A DNA stretch of 5,956 nt from Acidobacteriota bacterium (GTDB taxonomy: Bacteria; Acidobacteriota; Blastocatellia; Pyrinomonadales; Pyrinomonadaceae): contig JAEZJR010000211.1 in the NCBI GenBank assembly GCA_023415725.1, positions 1 through 5,956 of the forward strand, written 5' to 3'. The position numbers were made by a program, and so were the translations under genes. Below, piece by piece: positions 1-5,956 of the stretch; within the stretch, counting starts at the first letter, position 1, and every line of letters starts with the position of its first letter. The notes under the pieces are model-generated. The model saw only the letters and a list, made by a program, of their open reading frames with translations, made no database searches and was not told the origin of the DNA.

Positions 1-2
1 AG

Positions 3-374
3 CCGGACGATTACGTCACGTTGATGAACCTCGGCAACGCGTATTTCGATTCGTCCAAATTCGACGAAGCGGAAAAGACCTACGCCGCCGCACTCGCGAA
101 GAAGCCGGATGACCTGGACGTCCGTACCGATCTCGGGCTGACGTTCGTGATGCGGCCGACACCGGACCTCGATCGTGCGGTGAAGGAGTTCAACACCGTT
201 CTTGAGAAGGACCCGAACCACAAGATGGCCCTTCAGAACTTGGCCCTCGCTTACACGAAGAAGGGCGATGCGAAAAAGGCCAACGAGGTGATCGCGAAGC
301 TTGAAGCAGTGGATCCGGAAGGCGGAGCCGCAGCCAAGCTTAAAGAAGAAGTTGCAAAGATCGGCTCGAACTGA
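3..374 (+). CDS. Tetratricopeptide-repeat (TPR) protein, C-terminal fragment
   Basis: This is the 3' end of a gene that enters from outside the window. The frame is open from the first codon and reads PDDYVTLMNLGNAYF onward, so the TTG at 21 and ATG at 24 are internal codons and not the start. The visible 123 residues hold about three TPR units with the usual spacing of about 34-36 residues, each closing on a Pro: one ending AALAKKP, one ending VLEKDP and one ending LEAVDP. Typical TPR positions are visible (NLGNAYF, A/Y at the helix turns, NLALAYTKKGDAKKA). The tail after the last repeat is short, charged and alanine/lysine-rich and ends IGSN before TGA. TPR arrays are protein-protein interaction scaffolds. 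Without the N-terminus it is not possible to say whether the protein is membrane-anchored, secreted or cytoplasmic, or what it binds. It is convergent with the decarboxylase gene and separated from it by a terminator. Confidence 0.88.
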   Translation, partial: PDDYVTLMNLGNAYFDSSKFDEAEKTYAAALAKKPDDLDVRTDLGLTFVMRPTPDLDRAVKEFNTVLEKDPNHKMALQNLALAYTKKGDAKKANEVIAKLEAVDPEGGAAAKLKEEVAKIGSN

Positions 375-391
375 CCGATCGCCGAAAGAGG

Positions 392-428
392 AAGCCCTCC
401 CAGAAATGAACATCCGGGAGGGCTTTTT
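392..428 (+). terminator. Rho-independent terminator after the TPR gene
   Basis: A perfect 10-bp stem (AAGCCCTCCC at 392-401 pairing with GGGAGGGCTT at 416-425) encloses a 14-base loop. The T run at 424-428 follows the GC-rich part of the stem. It starts 18 bases after the TGA of the TPR gene, the expected place for an intrinsic terminator on the + strand. Read from the minus strand, the same hairpin lies 43 bases after the decarboxylase stop (TAG at 446-444). It is followed there only by a broken pyrimidine stretch (CCTCTTT), so termination of the decarboxylase transcript here is possible but weaker. Confidence 0.87.
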
Positions 429-443
429 ATTTGCCTAACTGCT

Positions 444-1850
444 CTACTTCATCGTTTCGATGATCCCGCGAATATCGGCCTCGCTCGTGTCTGGGTTTAT
501 GAAACAGAACCTCGCAACGGTTTCCTGGCCGCCGTTGGCCCGCCATTTCGTCGGGGCCACGAGCGCGTACCCCTCGCGTTGGTTCTTGAACGTCCATTGC
601 TTGTAATCTTCCGACGTCCATCCGATCCTGCGGAATAGCACGCACGAGAGGCTCGGGTCGCGGACCAGTTCCGTATATTCCGTCTCAGTGACGATCCGCC
701 CCGCCAGCTTCGCCAGTTCCATCCCCCTCTCGATCGCCTGGGCGTAACGGTCAGTGCCGTGCATTGCGAGCGAGAACCACAGAGGAAGCCCACGCACTCG
801 CCGAGTGAGCTGTATCTGGTAGTCCGACGGATTAAAGCCGCGGGCACCGTCGGTGTAGAAAATGTCCAGGTAGCTGCCGCCCTTTGTGTGGACCGCGCGA
901 GCGAGTTCCGGCTCGCGGTAAATAACGGAGCCGCAGTCATAAGGCGAAAACAGCCATTTATGGGGATCGATCGTGATGCTGTCCGCGAGCTCGATCCCGT
1001 CGAACAAGTGCCTCGCCGATTTCACCGCTAACGCTGCCCCGCCGTATGCCGCATCGACGTGGTACCAGGCCCCTTCCCTTTTGCAGACCTCGCCCACACC
1101 CGCGAGATCGTCGATCACGCCGGCATTCGTCGTCCCCGCCGTCGCGACCACCGCAAAGAACCGGGCTCTTTCGTCCTCGGTTAACGCAGCGATACGTTTT
1201 TCTAACTCTTCGCCGGTCAGACGATCTTCCGTGTCTATCAACAGAACATCGGCGTCGATCACCTTCGCCATAGCTTGGACGGACGAGTGAGCTCCGGATG
1301 AGGAAATTATCAGGCCGCGGGCTGTTCTCCTCGATTCATCCTTCGAACGCCACGCCTCCCGGGCGGTGACGAGAGCCGACAAATTTGCCTCGGTGCCGCC
1401 GCTGGTAAAAACTCCGAACGCGCCTTCGGGCAGGCCCGTCAGCGAAACTAGCCATCGCATCGCCTCGTTCTCGGCGAAGATGCACCCGGCACCTTCCATC
1501 CAGAACGCACCGTGAACACTGGTCGCCGACGTGACGAGATCGAACATCACCGCCGCACGGGTAGGCGATGCCGGCACGAACGCGAGATGCCGCGGGTGAT
1601 CGATCGGCACGCTCGCTTTTACAAGGACGTCCTTGAAAAGCTGGAACGCGGTTTCCCCGCCGATCCCTTCAGGCGTGATCGTCTCGCCGACGAGCGATTT
1701 CAGTTCGCATTCGCTTTTCGGCATCGAAAGCGGAAGTTCGGTATTTGTGATGCGTCCGATCGCGTACTTCATCACATCTAGCGTCATCTCGACGATGTCG
1801 ATATCGACGTTGTGCATCGCGGCCTTGGAGGAAGTTGGTGACATAGGCAT
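444..1850 (-). CDS. Group II PLP-dependent amino-acid decarboxylase (AADC/TyrDC/GAD-like)
   Basis: The 468-residue protein belongs to the pyridoxal-phosphate fold type I group II decarboxylases, which turn an L-amino acid into an amine and CO2 in the cytoplasm. Visible signatures in order are HPRHLAFVPASPT (85-97, substrate-side N-terminal segment), TSGGTEANL (149-157, cofactor phosphate binding), SSGAHSS (184-190) with H188 in the place of the His that stacks on the PLP ring, TAGTTNAG (237-244), HVDAAYGG (264-271) with D266 for the pyridine nitrogen, and DPHKWL (295-300) with K298 as the Schiff-base lysine. Length is normal for the family. The substrate cannot be read from sequence: aromatic amino acids, glutamate and aspartate all occur in this superfamily. 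The start is uncertain. ATG at 1850 has no Shine-Dalgarno and sits just below a hairpin; ATG at 1844 (residue 3) is also possible; ATG at 1817 (residue 12) has AAGG about 5 bases upstream and would give 457 residues. The gene follows the UvrC-like gene by 75 bases on the same strand. Confidence 0.93.
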   Translation of the reverse strand: MPMSPTSSKAAMHNVDIDIVEMTLDVMKYAIGRITNTELPLSMPKSECELKSLVGETITPEGIGGETAFQLFKDVLVKASVPIDHPRHLAFVPASPTRAAVMFDLVTSATSVHGAFWMEGAGCIFAENEAMRWLVSLTGLPEGAFGVFTSGGTEANLSALVTAREAWRSKDESRRTARGLIISSSGAHSSVQAMAKVIDADVLLIDTEDRLTGEELEKRIAALTEDERARFFAVVATAGTTNAGVIDDLAGVGEVCKREGAWYHVDAAYGGAALAVKSARHLFDGIELADSITIDPHKWLFSPYDCGSVIYREPELARAVHTKGGSYLDIFYTDGARGFNPSDYQIQLTRRVRGLPLWFSLAMHGTDRYAQAIERGMELAKLAGRIVTETEYTELVRDPSLSCVLFRRIGWTSEDYKQWTFKNQREGYALVAPTKWRANGGQETVARFCFINPDTSEADIRGIIETMK

Positions 1851-1853
1851 TGA

Positions 1854-1871
1854 TCGGCCAATCGCGGCCGA
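1854..1871 (-). promoter_or_regulatory. Hairpin in the decarboxylase leader, next to the upstream start codon
   Basis: On the minus strand TCGGCC and GGCCGA form a 6-bp stem that is five-sixths G/C, with a 6-base loop (GCGATT). It ends 3 bases before the ATG at 1850. In the mRNA this would cover the region where a ribosome normally binds. It may lower translation from that start or favour the downstream ATG at 1817. The stem is short and could be chance in a GC-rich leader. Confidence 0.3.
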
Positions 1872-1902
1872 AGGATGAGTTTAACCTTTTTACTGAGATG
1901 GC

Positions 1903-1922
1903 TTTATGACCGCGGTCACAAA
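1903..1922. promoter_or_regulatory. Palindrome between the UvrC-like and decarboxylase genes (candidate operator)
   Basis: TGACCGCGGTCA at 1907-1918 is a perfect 12-bp palindrome. It extends to 20 bp (1903-1922) with a single mismatched pair, flanked by A/T arms (TTTA and CAAA). It lies in the 75-base gap, 3 bases beyond the UvrC-like stop codon and about 50 bases upstream of the decarboxylase start. No T tract follows on either strand, so it does not look like an intrinsic terminator. Position and symmetry fit a dimeric regulator binding site controlling the decarboxylase. I could not identify convincing -35/-10 boxes beside it; the best -10-like element is TAAACT at 1883-1878 on the minus strand, without a good -35. 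Confidence 0.38.
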
Positions 1923-1925
1923 AGA

Positions 1926-3572
1926 CTAGCGAATCCGCCGCGCCTTCCCTGACGATGAACTGATCGGCCGCAGGTCCTCCGCCGCTCCGTTCTCGTCCTG
2001 GAATCTGATCGGCACAACGAGAGGCTTTATTCGAGGGCGTGACCTTTCACGATACATTTGAATATCTTGGGCCGCTATTTTTCCGCGCACGTCGCCGAGG
2101 ACCTTTTCGAGTTCCGCATCCCTCGCGTCCGCGACGCGTTTGCTGGAACCGAAACTCTGCAAAAGCATCTGCCTTTCAGGTTCTGTCAGCGAAGGAGCGA
2201 TGTTCACCATCTCGTAGAAATGTGCGTAATCGCGAGTCTCGCGGTGAACTGCGTTCGCGAACTCGTGCGCCTCGTCCCGAAGTCGCTGGAGCAGAATCAT
2301 CGCCGGCGATGTCGGGTCGAACTCTATTCTTCGCCCATCCGTTATCAGAAAATGTGAAACCTCTGAATGCTCACCCGGCGGCTTAACAGCGCCAATGAGT
2401 ACCACCTTCGAGCTTTTCGGCAGCGCCGCCACAGCCGCATTTATCTGCGCCGTAGCTCCGTCGATCAACACTATTTCACGGATCGACGGATCCGCATATC
2501 GCAGGGCGATCAACTCCGCCATCACTGCCGGCTCGCTCGTGTTCTCAGAAAGCAAATATCCCGCCGCATCCGGAACAGAATTGCCGTCTTCCCACGCGAC
2601 CGCGGCCGCTACCTGATCTGTTCCCGAAATATGTGAGACATCAACAGCGGAGATTCGGCCCGGCATTTTCTTGATGCCCAAGATCTCACCGATTTCCTTC
2701 AAGAGTTCGTCAGGCGAGGGCCTCAAGACGGCCCGACTCAGGTCCAGCTCCGTGGTCGATTTGAACACCGCTACGTCCGTCGAGACCTTTCGATTCTTGT
2801 CCGTGATCAGCGGGATCGGCACACGTCGCCCGAACTTTTCCGAAAGCGATCGTTGAATTTCACGCCGCCGCTCGAAGTCCATCGACACGCGTATCTCCTT
2901 CGGTGCGTGAAAGCGGTAGAACTGCTCGATCACGTCCGCCAGCACCTCGCCGGCATCTCCTGCATCGGCATCGGGAAACGAGAATATCCGCTCCCCTAGT
3001 ACGCGCCTGGCCCTTTGCGAAACGAGAAAAATATCAACCCCCGCCGTCGAGTGCCTCACCTCGAACGAATCCGAAGTCTTCTCCGTCCACGGAGCTACTC
3101 GCGTGTTTTCCCAGTAGTCCTCGATCTCGGTCAACAGATCACGCAATTTCGATGCGGCCTCAAAATCCAACGCGGCCGCCGCAGCGTCGATTTCCAGTCT
3201 GATGAGTTCCCGCAGCGTCTCGCGATTGTTTCTCAGAAACAACCGCACGAGCCGCACGATCTCGGCGTACTGCGTTTCATCGCAAAGCTCCGCCACGCAC
3301 GGCGCGACGCAGCGGCGCTTGTAATACATCGTGCACGGGTAATTAAAACTGCCGTCGATCGGGATCTCGCAACTCCGCAGCCGGAAGGTCTTGTTCACAA
3401 AGTTGAGCAGGATCCGGGCGCTCGTGCGGTTCAGGAAGGCCCCGAAATATTCAGCGCCGTCGTTCTCGATCAGCCGCGTTGCGAGGACGCGCGGGAACCG
3501 TTCGCTCGTCAGCTTCAAGTGCGGATAGAGTGGCTTCCCCTCGATCGAGAATCTATGCTTCGCCTTGGCCAT
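1926..3572 (-). CDS. UvrC-like nuclease lacking the GIY-YIG domain
   Basis: The 548-residue protein aligns by eye with UvrC only from the end of the GIY-YIG domain onward: HRFSIEGKPLYPHLKLT (6-22) matches the segment that follows that domain in full UvrC. Cysteines C68, C80, C88 and C92 have the spacing x11, x7, x3 of the UvrC iron-sulfur cluster ligands. A UVR motif for UvrB contact lies at about 120-154 (LDFEAASKLRD). The RNase H-like endonuclease domain follows, with the DDH triad intact: D311 (AVDVSHISGTD), D371 (LIDGATAQ) and H436 (RDEAHEFA). The usual DGGKGQ loop is changed to DGATAQ, and DEAHRFA to DEAHEFA. The helix-hairpin-helix region (about 457-505) lacks its hairpin glycines, and the tail is basic and serine-rich. 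The frame is open to ATG 3740, but those 56 extra residues are a low-complexity shadow of the ligase gene. ATG 3572 starts exactly where homology begins and overlaps the ligase end by 20 bases. By family knowledge the retained domain makes the 5' incision in nucleotide excision repair; the 3' incision domain is absent. Confidence 0.93.
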   Translation of the reverse strand: MAKAKHRFSIEGKPLYPHLKLTSERFPRVLATRLIENDGAEYFGAFLNRTSARILLNFVNKTFRLRSCEIPIDGSFNYPCTMYYKRRCVAPCVAELCDETQYAEIVRLVRLFLRNNRETLRELIRLEIDAAAAALDFEAASKLRDLLTEIEDYWENTRVAPWTEKTSDSFEVRHSTAGVDIFLVSQRARRVLGERIFSFPDADAGDAGEVLADVIEQFYRFHAPKEIRVSMDFERRREIQRSLSEKFGRRVPIPLITDKNRKVSTDVAVFKSTTELDLSRAVLRPSPDELLKEIGEILGIKKMPGRISAVDVSHISGTDQVAAAVAWEDGNSVPDAAGYLLSENTSEPAVMAELIALRYADPSIREIVLIDGATAQINAAVAALPKSSKVVLIGAVKPPGEHSEVSHFLITDGRRIEFDPTSPAMILLQRLRDEAHEFANAVHRETRDYAHFYEMVNIAPSLTEPERQMLLQSFGSSKRVADARDAELEKVLGDVRGKIAAQDIQMYRERSRPRIKPLVVPIRFQDENGAAEDLRPISSSSGKARRIR

Positions 3573-5178
3573 TGCGGGCGTTGTGGAGGGAGTCGAGCAT
3601 GTCGTAGATGGATTGCAGCGAATCGGCCTGCTCGATGGTCTTGTCGGTTCGCTGCCGGAGGATACGCGGGAATCTGACGGCGACGCCGGACTTGTGTCGC
3701 GATGAACGCTGTATAGCCTCGAACCCGATCTCGAAGACAAGCTCCGGCTTCAACATTCGCACCGGCCCGAAAGTTTGCAGCGTGTTCTCGCGCACGAAGC
3801 GGTCCACCACCCTGATCTCGGCGTCGGTCAGTCCGGAGTAAGCTTTCGCGAACGTGACGAGATTTCCCTCGTGCCATACGCCGAAAGTCAGGTCCGTAAA
3901 AAGATTCGCGCGTTTCCCGGTCCCCTTTTGAGCGTAGGTTAGAACGGCATCGATCGTAAGCGGATCGATCTTCCATTTCCACCAATCGCCCTTGTGGCGG
4001 CCGACCCTGTAGGGCGACGTCCGCCGTTTTAGCATGAACCCTTCGACCCCGAGTTCCCTGCTCGATTCCCGCAGCAGTGCGAGATGGTTCCAATCAGACG
4101 CCTCCACGCTTTCCGTTAAGTAGATCGTATCGTTGCCCAGAGCGCTCACGATTCGCTCCAGGTTCTCTCGCCGGTCGCGGAACTCAAACTCGCGTATATC
4201 GCGCCCGTCCAATTCGATCAGATCGTATGCCTGCAGCACGACTGGGACCTCACTCAAGATCTTTGCGGAAAGGTTCTTCCGCCCGATGCGCCGTTGCAGT
4301 TCGGTGAAAGGCATCACGCGCCCGTCGAACCACGGGAGCACCTCCCCGTCTACGACGGTGCCGTCCGGCAAATTCATTGCCGCTTCAGCGATCTCGGGGA
4401 AACGTTCAGTGATCAGGTCTTCGCCACGCGACCACATAAAAACCTGGCCCTGCCGCTTGATCACTTGAGCACGGATGCCGTCCCACTTCCATTCGACCTG
4501 CCAATCCGAAACATCGCCGAGCGATTCCGGTTGGCCTTCGATCTGATGTGCGAGATGGAATGGGTAGGGCCTCGCGATCGGCGTTTCGTCAGATTCAAGT
4601 TCGGGGTTGATCAGCGACAGATAAAACTCCGCGGTCGGCTCCCAATCGCCCATGGCGCGGTGAGCGAGGACATCGACCGGCAGTTCGGAAACCTGTGACA
4701 AAGCACGCAACACCAACTGCTGCGAAACTCCCAAGCGGAACGCGCTGGTTATCAGCTTGTTGTAGACAAGCCGTTCGGAATAATCCATCCGCGACCAAGC
4801 CTCGGTAACGGCTCGATACTGCGTTTCCTCATCCGCGCCGCGCAATGGAAGCAGTTCCTTCTCGACAAGCACGTGCAGCGGCGTGGTGTCGTCAACTCGA
4901 TTGTTCGGCAGAAGTAATGCAATAGTTTCCGCACTGTCGCCGACCGTGTCCCGCGATTCTTCGTAGAGCCATTCCGGTATTCCTGCCTTCTCGATCGCCC
5001 AGTCTCGCAGCTTCCCGGATGGGATGATCTGCCTCGGCTTCCGCCCCGATAAAAAGTAAAACGCCCACGCAGCATCCTCCGGCGCCGCGCGTTCGAAATA
5101 GAACCGCATCGCCTCGATCTTCTCGTTGGTCTTGTTCGTCTGATCAAGCTCAACGTAAAGCTGCGTGAAATTTTTCAT
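3553..5178 (-). CDS. ATP-dependent DNA ligase, PP_1105 family
   Basis: This complete 541-residue ligase seals nicks in duplex DNA using ATP, through enzyme-AMP and DNA-adenylate intermediates. The N-terminal all-helical DNA-binding domain spans about 1-195 and includes the family-typical GIPEWLYEES and DSAETIALLLP. The nucleotidyltransferase domain follows, with motif I EWKWDGIR (K231 as the adenylated lysine), motif Ia SRGEDLI (R251), motif III VVDGEVL (E279), motif IIIa around QAYDLIELDG, motif IV VEGFMLKR (E379) and motif V WWKWKID (K401, K403). An OB-fold domain reaches to about 520, with motif VI-like RFPRILRQRTDK (502-513). All key residues are present and the length is as expected, so it should be active. 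The ATG at 5178 gives the standard N-terminus (MKNFTQLYVELD). No Shine-Dalgarno lies next to it; a purine run (AAAGAGGGA) lies about 35 bases upstream, right at the exonuclease stop. In bacteria this family normally neighbours the ligase-associated exonuclease, as here, and acts as an accessory repair ligase beside the essential NAD-dependent LigA. Confidence 0.97.
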   Translation of the reverse strand: MKNFTQLYVELDQTNKTNEKIEAMRFYFERAAPEDAAWAFYFLSGRKPRQIIPSGKLRDWAIEKAGIPEWLYEESRDTVGDSAETIALLLPNNRVDDTTPLHVLVEKELLPLRGADEETQYRAVTEAWSRMDYSERLVYNKLITSAFRLGVSQQLVLRALSQVSELPVDVLAHRAMGDWEPTAEFYLSLINPELESDETPIARPYPFHLAHQIEGQPESLGDVSDWQVEWKWDGIRAQVIKRQGQVFMWSRGEDLITERFPEIAEAAMNLPDGTVVDGEVLPWFDGRVMPFTELQRRIGRKNLSAKILSEVPVVLQAYDLIELDGRDIREFEFRDRRENLERIVSALGNDTIYLTESVEASDWNHLALLRESSRELGVEGFMLKRRTSPYRVGRHKGDWWKWKIDPLTIDAVLTYAQKGTGKRANLFTDLTFGVWHEGNLVTFAKAYSGLTDAEIRVVDRFVRENTLQTFGPVRMLKPELVFEIGFEAIQRSSRHKSGVAVRFPRILRQRTDKTIEQADSLQSIYDMLDSLHNARNGQGEA

Positions 5179-5219
5179 ACTTGCGGCTGACGAATCGTCA
5201 ACTAGTTCAGATTCCCTCT

Positions 5220-5906
5220 TTAAGCTTCGTCTGGTTCTACCTCCGCTCCATCATCTCCCATGAAGTGAGTTTTCAATTCGACGGCGTTCGTTCCCTGTTC
5301 TCGAAGCCACCTCACCATTTCATGCGAAAAGCCGTGAGTTACGTACACCATTTCCGCATCCGTCGCCCCGATCGCCGTCTGCAGTTCGGGCCAGTCGGCA
5401 TGATCTGAAACCACGAAGCCTCGGTCCACCGCCCTCTGGCGCCTCGCACCTCGCACCATCATCCAACCCGACGCGAACGCGCTTGAATAGCTGCCGAACT
5501 TCCGCAGCCATCCGACCGCCTGCTGTGCCGACGGCGGTGCGACGATCAGTGAGCCGATGAATTCCTTTCTGTTCGTGACAGAGCCCGCGTAGGTGGTCGG
5601 CGGCAATAAAATGCCGGATTCGCGATAGGCCTGCGTCAATCTCTCGACGGCACCATGCGTGAATATCGGCCCGATCGACGCGTCGATCTGCTTGAGGATC
5701 CGCTGCGACTTTCCGAGCGAGTAGGCGAATATCACCGATGCCTTGCCCCGCTCAGCATTCCGCCGCCACCAGCCGTTGATCTCGTCGACGACGTCCTCGT
5801 TCCGAGGCCAGCGGTATATCGGCAGCCCGAAGGTCGCCTCGGTGATGAAATGGTGGCATTTCAAAGGCTCGAACGGAGCGCACGTCGGATCGGGCGTCAG
5901 CTTGTA
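5220..5906 (-). CDS. Ligase-associated DNA exonuclease (metallo-beta-lactamase/beta-CASP), N-terminus missing
   Basis: These are the last 228 residues of a protein that is about 330-340 residues long in this family. The frame is open past the first in-frame TTG (5864), and the upstream residues YKLTPDPTCAPFEPL match the family exactly, so 5864 is not a start. The missing part, roughly 110 residues, would hold the HxHxDH zinc-binding motif. What remains includes beta-CASP motif A (FITEATFGLP, E23 of the fragment), FAYSLGKSQR, FTHGAVERL, the SGWM segment, motif B in VVSDHADW (H169 and D171 of the fragment) and motif C in YVTHG (H191). Proteins of this group were once annotated as mRNA 3'-processing factors; they are now seen as DNA end-trimming nucleases encoded beside PP_1105-type ligases. 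The ligase start lies 41 bases downstream on the same strand, so the two are probably co-transcribed. In the exonuclease frame the adjoining G run would read as poly-proline, which is not genuine sequence. Confidence 0.95.
   Translation of the reverse strand, partial: YKLTPDPTCAPFEPLKCHHFITEATFGLPIYRWPRNEDVVDEINGWWRRNAERGKASVIFAYSLGKSQRILKQIDASIGPIFTHGAVERLTQAYRESGILLPPTTYAGSVTNRKEFIGSLIVAPPSAQQAVGWLRKFGSYSSAFASGWMMVRGARRQRAVDRGFVVSDHADWPELQTAIGATDAEMVYVTHGFSHEMVRWLREQGTNAVELKTHFMGDDGAEVEPDEA

Positions 5907-5956
<50 letters not shown>

Noticed and set aside
21..374. Short self-contained TPR protein starting at TTG 21 or ATG 24
   Set aside because: The TPR pattern runs through these codons from the first in-frame codon of the window, and no ribosome binding site precedes them.
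1903..1922. Terminator of the UvrC-like gene
   Set aside because: The symmetric element has no loop to speak of and no T tract after it on the minus strand, so an intrinsic terminator is not supported.
3015..3677. 220-residue open frame on the + strand
   Set aside because: It lies antisense to the UvrC-like and ligase genes, whose frames carry clear family motifs. Its translation is Arg/Pro/Ala-rich without recognisable domains, as expected of an antisense shadow in GC-rich DNA.
3573..3740. Possible N-terminal domain or frameshifted GIY-YIG remnant of the UvrC-like protein
   Set aside because: I looked for GIY-YIG-type residues in the 56-residue extension and found none. The region is fully explained as ligase coding sequence, including its conserved motif VI, so there is no decayed GIY-YIG sequence here.
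3515..4093. 192-residue minus-strand open frame inside the ligase gene
   Set aside because: It is out of frame with the ligase OB-fold and nucleotidyltransferase coding sequence, is Arg/Gly-rich, and shows no motif of its own.
5220..5864. Complete small exonuclease starting at TTG 5864
   Set aside because: Upstream in-frame residues to 5906 match the family closely (PDPTCAPFEPL), so the gene continues and is cut by the contig end, not by evolution.

Overview
The window looks like the end of a bacterial metagenomic or draft-genome contig, moderately GC-rich, with tightly packed genes. Nothing in it fixes the phylum. Acidobacteriota (for example Blastocatellia) or another soil or aquatic phylum would fit the gene content, but that is inference only. 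There are no RNA genes, insertion sequences, CRISPR arrays or phage genes, and no gene-free stretch longer than about 75 bases except the artefactual poly-G end.

Layout from left to right. Positions 3-374 (+) are the C-terminal end of a tetratricopeptide-repeat protein, followed at 392-428 by a clear intrinsic terminator. The rest of the window is read from the minus strand. In transcription order (right to left) it holds the C-terminal two thirds of a ligase-associated DNA exonuclease of the metallo-beta-lactamase/beta-CASP fold (5220-5906), a complete ATP-dependent DNA ligase of the PP_1105 type (3553-5178), a UvrC-like nuclease without a GIY-YIG domain (1926-3572), and a group II PLP-dependent amino-acid decarboxylase (444-1850). 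The last 50 bases (5907-5956) are a pure G run that interrupts the exonuclease gene and is almost certainly a sequencing or assembly artefact.

The exonuclease, ligase and UvrC-like genes look like one DNA-repair transcription unit. The exonuclease-to-ligase gap is 41 bases, and the ligase and UvrC-like genes overlap by 20 bases, which suggests translational coupling. The exonuclease/ligase pair is a known bacterial module that usually travels with an Lhr-type helicase and a metallophosphoesterase. Here the gene after the ligase is instead a protein that keeps the UvrC iron-sulfur cysteines, the UVR (UvrB-binding) motif and the RNase H-like DDH catalytic triad. It has lost the N-terminal GIY-YIG nuclease, and its C-terminal helix-hairpin-helix region is degenerate. 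A one-incision UvrC paralogue tied to an end-processing exonuclease and a ligase is the most interesting biology in the window. The decarboxylase follows after 75 bases containing a palindrome, so it may be separately controlled and need not belong to the repair pathway.
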